DNA from: Pseudomonas brassicacearum
Lineage (GTDB): Bacteria > Pseudomonadota > Gammaproteobacteria > Pseudomonadales > Pseudomonadaceae
Assembly: GCF_000585995.1 (NCBI RefSeq)
Contig: NZ_CP007410.1
Coordinates: forward strand, 955,427 to 1,019,426
DNA length: 64,000 nucleotides
Reading direction: 5' to 3'
Both the position numbers and the translations under genes were made by a program. Shown one piece after another: positions 37,041 to 45,763 of the stretch (within the stretch, counting starts at the first letter, position 1; every line of letters starts with the position of its first letter). Below the pieces are notes generated by a model, which worked only from the letters and a program-made list of their open reading frames with translations, had not been told where the DNA came from and searched no databases.

Positions 37041-38036
37041 TCAGCCTTGGTGAATGCGCTGCTTGAACGTCCGCGCGATGGCCTGCACACCAGGCTGGTA
37101 GTCATCGTTCTCGATGGCCGCCAGCGCCAGTTCCAACGCTTTGTCGGCGATCAGTTGATGCTGCTGGGACATGGCGTTGACCGGCAGCGGCAGGAAATCC
37201 AGCAACTGCGTGTCACCGAACGTGCCCAGGCGCAGTGGACGCGATTTGAGCGGGAAATCGTGCAGGGCGTCGAACACCCCTTGCAACAGGACATAGGAGG
37301 TCGTGATCAACGCATCGGGCAGATGCCCCAGGCGCGCGAGCATTTCATCCATCAACTGGCGGCCACATTCACGGCTGAACGATTCGCCATGCTCGATCAA
37401 CACCTGGCCTTCGAAGCCGGCCAGCGCTTCGTTAAAACCGGCGGTCCGTTCCTGGCTGATGCTCAACTCGGGGCGGGCGCTGATCAGCGCGATTTGCCGC
37501 GGATGGGTTTCCAGCAGGCTGCGGGTTAGCTGAAGGCTAGCCTGGCGGTCGTCGCTGATCACCGAGCAGAAATGCGCAGGCTCCATCACCCGGTCGATGG
37601 CGATGATGGGAATGCCCTTGGCCTGCAACTGGCGGTAACTGTCGTCCCCGGTCGGCAGGCAACTGGCAACGATCAGCGCATCGCAGCGGCGCGCGCGGAA
37701 CAGCTGCAACAGTTGCCGCTCGCTGTCGGGCGCATCGTCGGAACTGGCGATCAGCAGCTGATAGCCCCGCGCCCGTGCGCCTTGTTCCAGCAGCTTGGCG
37801 ATGCGCGCATAGCTAGGGTTTTCCAGGTCCGGCAGGATGAACCCCAAGGTACGCGTGTGCCGGCTGCGCAGCCCGGCGGCCTGGGGGTTGGGCGTGAAGC
37901 CATGTTCTTCGACCACCGCTCGCACCCGTTCGACGGTGGCGCTGCTGATGCGTTGCTGTTCGGCCTTGCCATTGATGACATAGCTGGCGGTGGTTACGGA
38001 CACACCGGCCAGTTGGGCAATATCACTGAGTTTCAA
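37041..38036 (-). CDS. cra: Catabolite repressor/activator Cra (FruR), LacI family
   Basis: Transcription factor, 331 aa. The start is TTG at 38036, with AAGGAAAA upstream and the LacI-type N-terminus MKLSDIAQLAGVSVTTASYVINGK forming the helix-turn-helix at residues 3-25. A hinge near 46-60 is followed by a periplasmic-binding-protein-like effector domain. In P. putida, Cra binds TTAAACGTTTCA at the fruBKA promoter and is released by fructose-1-phosphate; the same 12-mer is present here at 38181. Divergent from fruB with 288 bp between. Confidence 0.94.
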   Translation of the reverse strand: MKLSDIAQLAGVSVTTASYVINGKAEQQRISSATVERVRAVVEEHGFTPNPQAAGLRSRHTRTLGFILPDLENPSYARIAKLLEQGARARGYQLLIASSDDAPDSERQLLQLFRARRCDALIVASCLPTGDDSYRQLQAKGIPIIAIDRVMEPAHFCSVISDDRQASLQLTRSLLETHPRQIALISARPELSISQERTAGFNEALAGFEGQVLIEHGESFSRECGRQLMDEMLARLGHLPDALITTSYVLLQGVFDALHDFPLKSRPLRLGTFGDTQLLDFLPLPVNAMSQQHQLIADKALELALAAIENDDYQPGVQAIARTFKQRIHQG

Positions 38037-38180
38037 CCCGGTTTTCCTTGTTTTTTCGAGTTCGCCCCGACAATAAGGGCCATCCTACCCGATTCAAGCT
38101 GACGGTCACCGTCCAAGCGCTTACGACAAGTTGCACTTCAAGGATGAGAGATTATCGAGTAACGTGCCAATCTTTCTAGA

Positions 38181-38192
38181 TTAAACGTTTCA
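38181..38192 (+). promoter_or_regulatory. Cra operator between cra and fruB
   Basis: TTAAACGTTTCA, identical to the Cra site known for P. putida fruB. It lies 132 bp before fruB and 144 bp after the cra start, and is extended to ...GTTTCAGC, closer still to the enterobacterial consensus. The rest of 38037-38324 holds no gene. Confidence 0.85.
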
Positions 38193-38324
38193 GCAAGCGT
38201 ATTTTCAAGGTTAGCAGGATTTTTGGCCCGTCTGCCGCGATAGCGCCAAAAACTGTCCTGTAACGCTAAGCTGATTCATTCAAAACAATACCTGGCGCCA
38301 ACCGGACGCCAAAAAGGAGAAAGC

Positions 38325-41189
38325 ATGCTCGAGCTCACTCTAGAGCAGATATCCATGGCCCAGACCGCTGTGGATAAAGACGCTGCGCTGCAACTGCTCG
38401 CTGACAAACTGGTGGCCGATGGCCTGGTGGCTGACGGCTACCTGGCTGGCTTGCAGGCCCGCGAAGCCCAGGGCTCGACCTTTCTTGGCCAAGGTATTGC
38501 CATTCCCCACGGCACGCCGCAAACCCGTGACCTGGTTTATTCCACCGGCGTACGCCTGCTGCAATTCCCGGAAGGCGTGGACTGGGGCGATGGCCAGATC
38601 GTTTACCTGGCCATCGGCATTGCGGCCAAGTCCGACGAACACCTGCGCCTGCTGCAACTGCTGACCCGCGCCCTCGGCGAGACTGACCTGGGCCAGGCCC
38701 TACGCCGTGCCGGTTCCGCCGAAGCCTTGTTGAAGCTGCTGCAAGGCGCGCCGCAGGAACTGGCCTTGGATGCGCAGATGATCGGCCTCGGCGTGTCGGC
38801 TGACGATTTCGAAGAGCTGGTGTGGCGCGGCGCCCGACTGCTGCGCCAGGCCGACTGCGTGAGCAACGGTTTTGCCGGTGTGTTGCAGCAGGTCGAGGCG
38901 CTGCCCCTGGGCGACGGCTTGTGGTGGCTGCACAGCGAACAGACCGTCAAGCGCCCGGGATTGGCTTTCGTCACGCCGGATAAACCCATCCGCTACCTCG
39001 GCCAACCCCTGAGTGGCCTGTTCTGCCTCGCCAGCCTCGGCGAAGCTCACCAGAGCTTGCTGGAGCGGCTCTGCGCGTTGCTGATCGAGGGCCGCGGCCA
39101 TGAACTGGGTCGCGCCACCAGCAGCCGCAAGGTTCTCGAAGTGCTCGGCGGCGAACTGCCTGCCGACTGGCCCAGCGCGCGCATCGGTCTGGCCAACGCC
39201 CATGGCTTGCACGCGCGGCCGGCGAAGATCCTCGCGCAACTGGCGAAAAGTTTCGAAGGCGAGATCCGCGTGCGTATCGTCGACGGCCAGGACAGCGCCG
39301 TGTCGGTCAAGAGCCTGAGCAAGTTGCTGAGCCTGGGCGCCCGGCGTGGACAGGTCCTGGAGTTCATTGCCGAACCGAGCATTGCCAACGACGCGTTGCC
39401 GGCGCTGCTGGCGGCCATCGAAGAAGGCCTTGGCGAAGAAGTCGAACCGTTGCCACCACCGAGTACGCCGCGAGAACCGGCGATGGCCGAAGTCGCCACC
39501 GTCATGCTGGCCCCCGAATCCGGCAGCCTGATCCAGGCCGTCGCCGCGGCTCCGGGCATTGCTATCGGCCCGGCCCACATCCAGGTATTGCAGGCCATTG
39601 ATTACCCGCTGCGCGGCGAGTCGGCGGCCATCGAGCGCGAGCGCCTGCAAAACGCCTTGAACCAGGTACGCCGCGATATCGAAGGCTTGGTCGAACGGGC
39701 CAAGGCCAAGGCCATCCGCGAAATTTTCATCACCCACCAGGAAATGCTCGACGACCCGGAACTGACCGACGAAGTCGACACCCGTTTGAAGCTGGGCGAG
39801 AGTGCGCAAGCGGCGTGGATGGGCGTGATCGAAGCCGCGGCGAAAGAACAGGAAGCTTTGCAGGATGCACTGCTGGCCGAACGTGCCGCCGATCTGCGAG
39901 ACGTTGGTCGGCGGGTGCTGGCACAGCTGTGCGGTGTCGAAACCCTGAGCGAACCCGATCAGCCGTACATCCTGGTGATGGACGAAGTCGGCCCGTCCGA
40001 CGTGGCCCGCCTGGATCCGACCCGCGTGGCGGGGATTCTGACCGCTCGCGGCGGTGCCACCGCCCACAGCGCCATCGTTGCCCGGGCCCTGGGCATTCCG
40101 GCGTTGGTGGGAGCGGGGCCGGCGGTGTTGCTGCTGGCGCCGGGAACGTCCTTGCTGCTGGATGGCCAGCGCGGTCGCCTGCACGTGGACCCCGATGCCG
40201 CCACCCTGCAACGGGCCACTGAAGAGCGCGACACCCGCGAGCAGCGCCTCAAGGTCGCCGCCGAACAGCGCCACCAACCGGCATTGACCCGTGACGGTCA
40301 CGCCGTGGAAGTGTTTGCCAACATCGGCGAGAGCGCCGGCGTGACCAGCGCGGTGGAGCAGGGCGCCGAAGGCATCGGCCTGTTGCGCACCGAGCTGATT
40401 TTCATGGCCCACACCCAGGCGCCGGACGAAGCGACCCAGGAAGCCGAATACCGCAAGGTGCTCGATGGCCTGGGCGGTCGGCCGCTGGTGGTGCGCACCC
40501 TGGATGTTGGCGGCGACAAACCGCTGCCGTACTGGCCGATCGCGAAAGAGGAGAACCCGTTCCTCGGCGTGCGGGGTATTCGCCTGACGTTGCAACGTCC
40601 GCAGGTCATGGAAGCGCAATTGCGCGCCCTGTTGCGTTCGGCGGATAACCGTCCGTTGCGGATCATGTTCCCGATGGTCGGCAGCGTCGATGAGTGGCGC
40701 CAGGCCCGGGCCATGACCGAACGCCTGCGCCTGGAAATCCCGGTGGCGGACCTGCAACTGGGGATCATGATCGAAATACCGTCTGCTGCGCTGCTTGCGC
40801 CCGTGCTGGCCAAGGAAGTCGATTTCTTCAGCGTCGGCACCAACGACCTGACGCAATACACCCTGGCCATCGACCGTGGTCACCCGACCCTTTCGGCCCA
40901 GGCCGATGGCTTGCACCCGGCCGTGTTGCAACTGATCGACATCACCGTGCGTGCCGCCCATGCCCATGGCAAGTGGGTCGGTGTCTGCGGTGAGCTGGCC
41001 GCTGATCCGCTGGCGGTGCCGGTGCTGGTGGGCCTGGGCGTGGACGAACTGAGTGTCTCGGCCCGCAGCATTGCCGAGGTCAAGGCGCGGGTCCGCGAAC
41101 TGAGCCTGGCGCAAGTACAAACCCTGGCCCAAGAGGCGTTGGCCGTGGGCAGCGCCGATGACGTGCGCGCATTAGTGGAGGCGCTGTAA
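38325..41189 (+). CDS. fruB: Fructose PTS multiphosphoryl transfer protein (EIIA-HPr-EI)
   Basis: 954-aa fusion that carries phosphate from PEP to the fructose permease FruA. Domain order: EIIA-Fru with phospho-His62 in AIPHGTPQ; HPr-like domain with His296 in GLHARPAK; enzyme I with phospho-His near residue 580 in GGATAHSAIVARALG, and the PEP-binding barrel at about 640-940 (GIGLLRTELIFM, FFSVGTNDLTQYTLA). RBS AAGGAG. The stop TAA overlaps the fruK start (TAATG). Expected to be repressed by Cra and induced by fructose. Confidence 0.97.
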   Translation: MLELTLEQISMAQTAVDKDAALQLLADKLVADGLVADGYLAGLQAREAQGSTFLGQGIAIPHGTPQTRDLVYSTGVRLLQFPEGVDWGDGQIVYLAIGIAAKSDEHLRLLQLLTRALGETDLGQALRRAGSAEALLKLLQGAPQELALDAQMIGLGVSADDFEELVWRGARLLRQADCVSNGFAGVLQQVEALPLGDGLWWLHSEQTVKRPGLAFVTPDKPIRYLGQPLSGLFCLASLGEAHQSLLERLCALLIEGRGHELGRATSSRKVLEVLGGELPADWPSARIGLANAHGLHARPAKILAQLAKSFEGEIRVRIVDGQDSAVSVKSLSKLLSLGARRGQVLEFIAEPSIANDALPALLAAIEEGLGEEVEPLPPPSTPREPAMAEVATVMLAPESGSLIQAVAAAPGIAIGPAHIQVLQAIDYPLRGESAAIERERLQNALNQVRRDIEGLVERAKAKAIREIFITHQEMLDDPELTDEVDTRLKLGESAQAAWMGVIEAAAKEQEALQDALLAERAADLRDVGRRVLAQLCGVETLSEPDQPYILVMDEVGPSDVARLDPTRVAGILTARGGATAHSAIVARALGIPALVGAGPAVLLLAPGTSLLLDGQRGRLHVDPDAATLQRATEERDTREQRLKVAAEQRHQPALTRDGHAVEVFANIGESAGVTSAVEQGAEGIGLLRTELIFMAHTQAPDEATQEAEYRKVLDGLGGRPLVVRTLDVGGDKPLPYWPIAKEENPFLGVRGIRLTLQRPQVMEAQLRALLRSADNRPLRIMFPMVGSVDEWRQARAMTERLRLEIPVADLQLGIMIEIPSAALLAPVLAKEVDFFSVGTNDLTQYTLAIDRGHPTLSAQADGLHPAVLQLIDITVRAAHAHGKWVGVCGELAADPLAVPVLVGLGVDELSVSARSIAEVKARVRELSLAQVQTLAQEALAVGSADDVRALVEAL

Positions 41190-42130
41190 TGGCGAAGATT
41201 CTTACCCTGACCCTCAACCCGGCGCTCGACCTTACGGTGGAACTGGCGCGCCTGGAACCCGGGCAGGTCAACCGCAGTGACGACATGCACACCCATGCCG
41301 CCGGCAAAGGCGTGAATGTGGCCCAGGTGCTGGCTGACCTCGGCCATACGCTGACGGTCAGTGGCTTTCTTGGCGAAGACAACGCCCAGGTGTTCGAGAC
41401 GCTGTTCACCCAGCGCGGCTTTGTCGACGCTTTTATTCGCGTGCCTGGGGAAACCCGCAGCAACATCAAGCTGGCCGAGCAGGATGGACGCATCACCGAC
41501 CTCAACGGTCCGGGACCGGTGGTCGACGAAGCCGCGCAGCAGGCGTTGTTGGAGCGACTGGCGCAAATCGCCCCCGGTCACGATGTCGTGGTGGTGGCGG
41601 GCAGCTTGCCCCGAGGCGTCAGTCCACAGTGGTTGCAGGCGTTGATCACGCGCTTGAAACAGCTCGGCCTGAATGTCGCCCTCGACACCAGCGGTGAAGC
41701 CTTGCGCGTCGCGTTGGCGGCGGGGCCGTGGTTGATCAAGCCGAACACTGAAGAGCTGGCCGATGCGCTGGGTTGTGAGGTGGTGGGTGAGTTGGCCGAG
41801 GCGCAAGCCGCCCAGCGCCTGCATGCCCAGGGTATCGAACATGTGGTGATCTCCCACGGTGCCGACGGTGTGAACTGGTTCAGCGTCGGTGCGGCGCTGC
41901 ATGCCTCGCCGCCCAAGGTCAGCGTCGCCAGCACCGTGGGTGCCGGTGATTCGCTGCTGGCCGGCATGCTTCACGGCCTGCTCGGCGCCCATGCCCCGGA
42001 GCAGACCCTGCGCACCGCCACGGCCATCGCGGCCATGGCGGTCACGCAGATCGGTTTTGGCATCCACGACACCGCGTTACTGGCGTCGCTTGAACAGGGC
42101 GTGCGCGTGCGCCCCCTGACAGAACAATAA
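41189..42130 (+). CDS. fruK: 1-phosphofructokinase
   Basis: PfkB-family sugar kinase of 313 aa that converts fructose-1-phosphate to fructose-1,6-bisphosphate, removing the Cra effector. The N-terminus MAKILTLTLNPALDLTVEL, the substrate motif HAAGKGVNVAQVLADLG near residue 36, and the catalytic GAGDSLLAGML near 252 are typical. It overlaps fruB by one base and is followed after 13 bp by fruA. Confidence 0.97.
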   Translation: MAKILTLTLNPALDLTVELARLEPGQVNRSDDMHTHAAGKGVNVAQVLADLGHTLTVSGFLGEDNAQVFETLFTQRGFVDAFIRVPGETRSNIKLAEQDGRITDLNGPGPVVDEAAQQALLERLAQIAPGHDVVVVAGSLPRGVSPQWLQALITRLKQLGLNVALDTSGEALRVALAAGPWLIKPNTEELADALGCEVVGELAEAQAAQRLHAQGIEHVVISHGADGVNWFSVGAALHASPPKVSVASTVGAGDSLLAGMLHGLLGAHAPEQTLRTATAIAAMAVTQIGFGIHDTALLASLEQGVRVRPLTEQ

Positions 42131-42143
42131 GAGGGTTCGCAAG

Positions 42144-43886
42144 ATGAAATTAGCCATTGTGACGGCCTGCCCGAACGGCATGGTCACCAGTGTGTTGTGC
42201 GCCCGCCTGCTGGATGCGGCGGCGCAGCGCCAGGGTTGGAGCACCAGTGTCGAAGTCCATGACGCGGCCCATCCGGAACGCCAGTTGTCGGCGGCGACCC
42301 TTGAAGCGGCCGAGTGGGTGTTGCTGGTTGCCAGCGGCCCGGTGGATATGTCGCGGTTCGTCGGCAAGCGTCTGTTTCGCAGCACCCCGGCCCAGGCCCT
42401 GCAAGACGTCGATTCGGTGCTGCGTCGCGGTGCCGAAGAGGCCACGGTCTTTGCCGAATCGGATGTGCTGGAAGAGGCGCCGACGGTATCGGCTGAGCGC
42501 GCCCCGCGCCTGGTCGCCATCACCGCTTGCCCGACCGGCGTTGCCCATACCTTCATGGCCGCCGAGGCGTTGCAGCAGGCGGCGAAGAAGCTGGGCTACG
42601 ACCTGCAAGTGGAGACCCAGGGCTCGGTGGGCGCACGCAATCCGTTGAGCGCCGAGGCCATCGCCGAGGCGGACGTGGTGTTGCTGGCGACCGACATTGA
42701 AGTCGCTACCGAGCGTTTCGCCGGCAAGAAAATCTACCGCTGCGGCACGGGCATCGCCTTGAAACAGGCCGAAGCCACGCTGAACAAAGCGCTGGTCGAA
42801 GGTCGCCAGGAAAGCGCCTCGAGCGACGCCAGCGGCCCGGCCAAAACGGAAAAAACCGGCATCTACAAACACCTGCTGACCGGCGTGTCGTTCATGCTGC
42901 CAATGGTGGTGGCCGGTGGTCTGTTGATCGCGTTGTCGTTCGTGTTCGGCATCACCGCGTTCAAGGAACCCGGCACGCTGGCGGCGGCGTTGATGCAGAT
43001 CGGTGGCGACACCGCGTTCAAATTGATGGTGCCGTTGCTGGCCGGCTACATCGCCTATTCCATCGCCGACCGACCCGGCCTGGCGCCAGGCATGATCGGC
43101 GGGCTGCTGGCGAGCACCCTGGGCGCCGGGTTCATTGGCGGGATCATCGCCGGTTTCCTGGCCGGCTACACCGCCAAGGCGATCAGCCGCTATGCACGCC
43201 TGCCCCAGAGCCTGGAAGCGCTCAAGCCGATCCTGATCATCCCGCTGCTGGCGAGCCTGTTCACCGGCCTGGTGATGATCTACATCGTCGGCAAACCGGT
43301 AGCGGGCATGCTCGAAGCCTTGACCCACTTCCTCGACAGCATGGGCACCACCAATGCGATCCTGTTGGGCGTGCTGCTGGGGGCGATGATGTGCGTCGAC
43401 CTCGGGGGGCCGATCAACAAGGCCGCCTATGCGTTTTCGGTGGGACTGCTGGCATCGCAAAGTTATGCACCGATGGCCGCGACCATGGCCGCGGGAATGG
43501 TCCCGCCGATTGGCCTGGGCATCGCCACGTTCATCGCCCGTCGCAAATTTGCCCAGACCGAGCGCGAGGCCGGTAAAGCGGCGCTGGTGCTGGGCTTGTG
43601 CTTCATCTCCGAAGGGGCGATTCCGTTCGCCGCCAAGGACCCGCTGCGGGTAATCCCGGCCAGCATCGCCGGCGGCGCACTGACCGGTGCGCTGTCGATG
43701 TACTTCGGCTGCAAACTCATGGCCCCCCACGGTGGGTTGTTCGTGATGCTGATCCCCAACGCCATCAACCATGCGCTGCTGTACTTGCTGGCGATCGTAG
43801 CGGGGAGCCTGCTGACGGCGGTGGCGTATGCACTGCTCAAGCGGCCGGAAGTGGTGGAGATGGCGTTGGAGCCGGCGAAGGCCTGA
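42144..43886 (+). CDS. fruA: PTS fructose-specific EIIB'BC permease
   Basis: 580-aa membrane permease that takes up fructose with phosphorylation to fructose-1-phosphate. An N-terminal IIB' duplicate retains a Cys at residue 9 (IVTACPNG), the active IIB has Cys129 in ITACPTGVAHTF, and a Ser/Ala/Lys-rich linker lies at about 218-240. The IIC domain follows with about eight to ten membrane segments, and with GPINKAAYAF and the GAIPFAAKDP motif near residue 495. Third gene of the operon; a REPIN follows 22 bp after the stop. Confidence 0.97.
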   Translation: MKLAIVTACPNGMVTSVLCARLLDAAAQRQGWSTSVEVHDAAHPERQLSAATLEAAEWVLLVASGPVDMSRFVGKRLFRSTPAQALQDVDSVLRRGAEEATVFAESDVLEEAPTVSAERAPRLVAITACPTGVAHTFMAAEALQQAAKKLGYDLQVETQGSVGARNPLSAEAIAEADVVLLATDIEVATERFAGKKIYRCGTGIALKQAEATLNKALVEGRQESASSDASGPAKTEKTGIYKHLLTGVSFMLPMVVAGGLLIALSFVFGITAFKEPGTLAAALMQIGGDTAFKLMVPLLAGYIAYSIADRPGLAPGMIGGLLASTLGAGFIGGIIAGFLAGYTAKAISRYARLPQSLEALKPILIIPLLASLFTGLVMIYIVGKPVAGMLEALTHFLDSMGTTNAILLGVLLGAMMCVDLGGPINKAAYAFSVGLLASQSYAPMAATMAAGMVPPIGLGIATFIARRKFAQTEREAGKAALVLGLCFISEGAIPFAAKDPLRVIPASIAGGALTGALSMYFGCKLMAPHGGLFVMLIPNAINHALLYLLAIVAGSLLTAVAYALLKRPEVVEMALEPAKA

Positions 43887-43908
43887 TTCAATCCACACCG
43901 CCCCCTAA

Positions 43909-43998
43909 TGTGGGAGCGGGCTTGCTCGCGAAAGCGGTGGGTCAGTCGACGAAAGTGTTGCCTGACACTCCGCCTTCGCGAGCAAGCCCGCTCCCACA
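43909..43998. repeat. REPIN, GTGGGAGCGGGC type (90 nt)
   Basis: TGTGGGAGCGGGCTTGCTCG and its exact inverse at the right end, with middle TCAGTCGAC...GCCTGACAC. It sits between fruA and the phoD-type gene. Confidence 0.9.
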
Positions 43999-44081
43999 TT
44001 TCGTTCTGCTGCGTTCATGAAATCCCTGTCACACCCACTTCACACCGCCATGCTTAAGTTTCCCCATTTGGAGGAAACACC

Positions 44082-45623
44082 ATGAGCGAATTCGACCTGG
44101 GCCGTCGTCGTGTGATGCAAGCCGTGGGCGCGGGGTTGTTGTTGCCAGGGTTGGCGCCGGCGGTGATGGCTTCGGTCAAGGATCGCCCGGTGCTCACCGA
44201 CGGCGTGCAGTCAGGCGACTTGCAGGGCGATCGGGCGATGATCTGGAGCCGCAGCGACCGTCCGGCGCGGATGGTGGTGGAGTGGGACACCCGCAGCAAA
44301 TTCACCAACCCTCGGCGTTTCGTCTCGCCCATGGTCGATGCCCGCAGCGATTTCACCGCACGGGTCGAACTCACCGGCCTGCCACCCGACCAGGCGATTT
44401 TCTACCGCGTGTTTTTCGAGGATGCCCAGAGCGGTGTCGCCAGTGAACCCTGGTTCGGCCATCTGCGCAGCGTGCCGCAGCTCAAGCGCAACATCCGTTT
44501 TGTCTGGAGTGGCGACACCGTCGGCCAAGGCTTTGGCATCAACCCGGACATCGGCGGCATGCGCATCTACGAAGCCATGCGCCTGCGCCTGCCGGATTTT
44601 TTCATCCACAGCGGCGACACCATCTACGCCGACGGCCCGGTACCGGCGCAAATCACCACCGAAGGTGGACGCGTCTGGCGCAACCTCACCACCGAAGCCA
44701 AGAGCAAGGTCGCCGAGACCCTGGACGAGTATCGCGGCAATTATCGCTACAACCTGATGGATGAAAACGTGCGCCGCTTCAACGCCGAAGTGCCGCAGAT
44801 CTGGCAATGGGACGACCATGAGGTGGTCAATAACTGGTCACCGGGTAAGCAACTGGACGAGCGTTACCAGACCAAGGATATCCACAGCCTGGTGGGGCGT
44901 GCGCGGCAGGCCTGGCTGGAATACGCACCGATGCGCTTGCAGAAGGCCGACGACGGCGGGCGGATCTATCGCAAGCTCAGTTACGGGCCGATGCTGGATG
45001 TGTTCGTGCTCGACATGCGCAGCTACCGGGAAGCCAACGACGCCAACCTGGGCGGGGCCAAAGCCTTTCTCGGTCGCGCGCAGCTGGATTGGCTCAAGGG
45101 CGAATTGAAGCAGTCCCGGGCCCAATGGAAAGTCATTGCCGCCGACATGCCCATCGGCCTGGGCGTGCCTGACGGCGAAGTCAGCCCCGGCGTGCCGCGC
45201 TGGGAAGCGGTCGCCAACGGCGAGCCCGGCCCGGCCCAGGGACGTGAATTGGAAATCGCCGAATTGCTCGGCTACCTGCGCACGCATCAGGTGCGCAACT
45301 ACGTCTGGCTCACCGCCGATGTCCACTACTGTGCCGCCCATCACTACCACCCGGAGCAGGCCGCGTTCCAGGATTTCGAACCGTTCTGGGAGTTTGTCGC
45401 CGGGCCGCTGAACGCCGGCAGCTTCGGCCCCAATCCCCTGGACAAGACCTTCGGCCCTGAGGTGGTGTTCCAGAAAGCGCCACCGGCCCAGAACACCTCG
45501 CCGTTTGCCGGGTATCAGTTCTTTGGCGAGGTGAACATCGACGGGCAGAGCGGGGAGATGAGCGTGGTGTTGCGGGATCTGGAGGGGGTGGCGGTGTTTG
45601 AGAAGAGGTTGCAGCCGGTTTGA
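44082..45623 (+). CDS. PhoD-type alkaline phosphatase, Tat-exported
   Basis: Metal-dependent phosphodiesterase/phosphomonoesterase, 513 aa. A twin-arginine signal (RRRVMQAVGAGLLLPG, Arg8-10) indicates folded export. An N-terminal Fn3-like segment (WDTRSKFTNP region) precedes the metallophosphatase core: WSGDTVGQG near residue 142, FIHSGDTIYADGP near 175, WDDHEVVNNW near 246, and LTADVHYCAAHHYHP near 409. RBS GGAGGAAA. It stands alone between two REPINs. No Pho box was recognised in the 80-bp upstream gap. Substrate is unknown. Confidence 0.92.
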   Translation: MSEFDLGRRRVMQAVGAGLLLPGLAPAVMASVKDRPVLTDGVQSGDLQGDRAMIWSRSDRPARMVVEWDTRSKFTNPRRFVSPMVDARSDFTARVELTGLPPDQAIFYRVFFEDAQSGVASEPWFGHLRSVPQLKRNIRFVWSGDTVGQGFGINPDIGGMRIYEAMRLRLPDFFIHSGDTIYADGPVPAQITTEGGRVWRNLTTEAKSKVAETLDEYRGNYRYNLMDENVRRFNAEVPQIWQWDDHEVVNNWSPGKQLDERYQTKDIHSLVGRARQAWLEYAPMRLQKADDGGRIYRKLSYGPMLDVFVLDMRSYREANDANLGGAKAFLGRAQLDWLKGELKQSRAQWKVIAADMPIGLGVPDGEVSPGVPRWEAVANGEPGPAQGRELEIAELLGYLRTHQVRNYVWLTADVHYCAAHHYHPEQAAFQDFEPFWEFVAGPLNAGSFGPNPLDKTFGPEVVFQKAPPAQNTSPFAGYQFFGEVNIDGQSGEMSVVLRDLEGVAVFEKRLQPV

Positions 45624-45643
45624 TTCAAGGATCACCTAGACAC

Positions 45644-45733
45644 TGTGGGAGCGGGCTTGCTCGCGAAGGCGGTGTGTCAGTTGGCAGATGTATTGCCTGA
45701 CACACCGTCTTCGCGAGCAAGCCCGCTCCCACA
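45644..45733. repeat. REPIN, GTGGGAGCGGGC type (90 nt)
   Basis: Same ends as the copy at 43909 (TGTGGGAGCGGGCTTGCTCG and inverse), with middle TGTCAGTTGGCAG...GCCTGACACA. It lies between the convergent phoD-type and flavoreductase genes. Confidence 0.9.
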
Positions 45734-45763
45734 GGAGAAATGTGTTCTCTAGAACAGGGACGG

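Noticed and set aside
38700..41132. 810-aa minus-strand ORF opposite fruB
   Set aside because: Composition is typical of an antisense shadow; fruB is clearly real.
42150..43898. 582-aa minus-strand ORF opposite fruA
   Set aside because: Arg/Gln/His-rich antisense translation without membrane or domain features.
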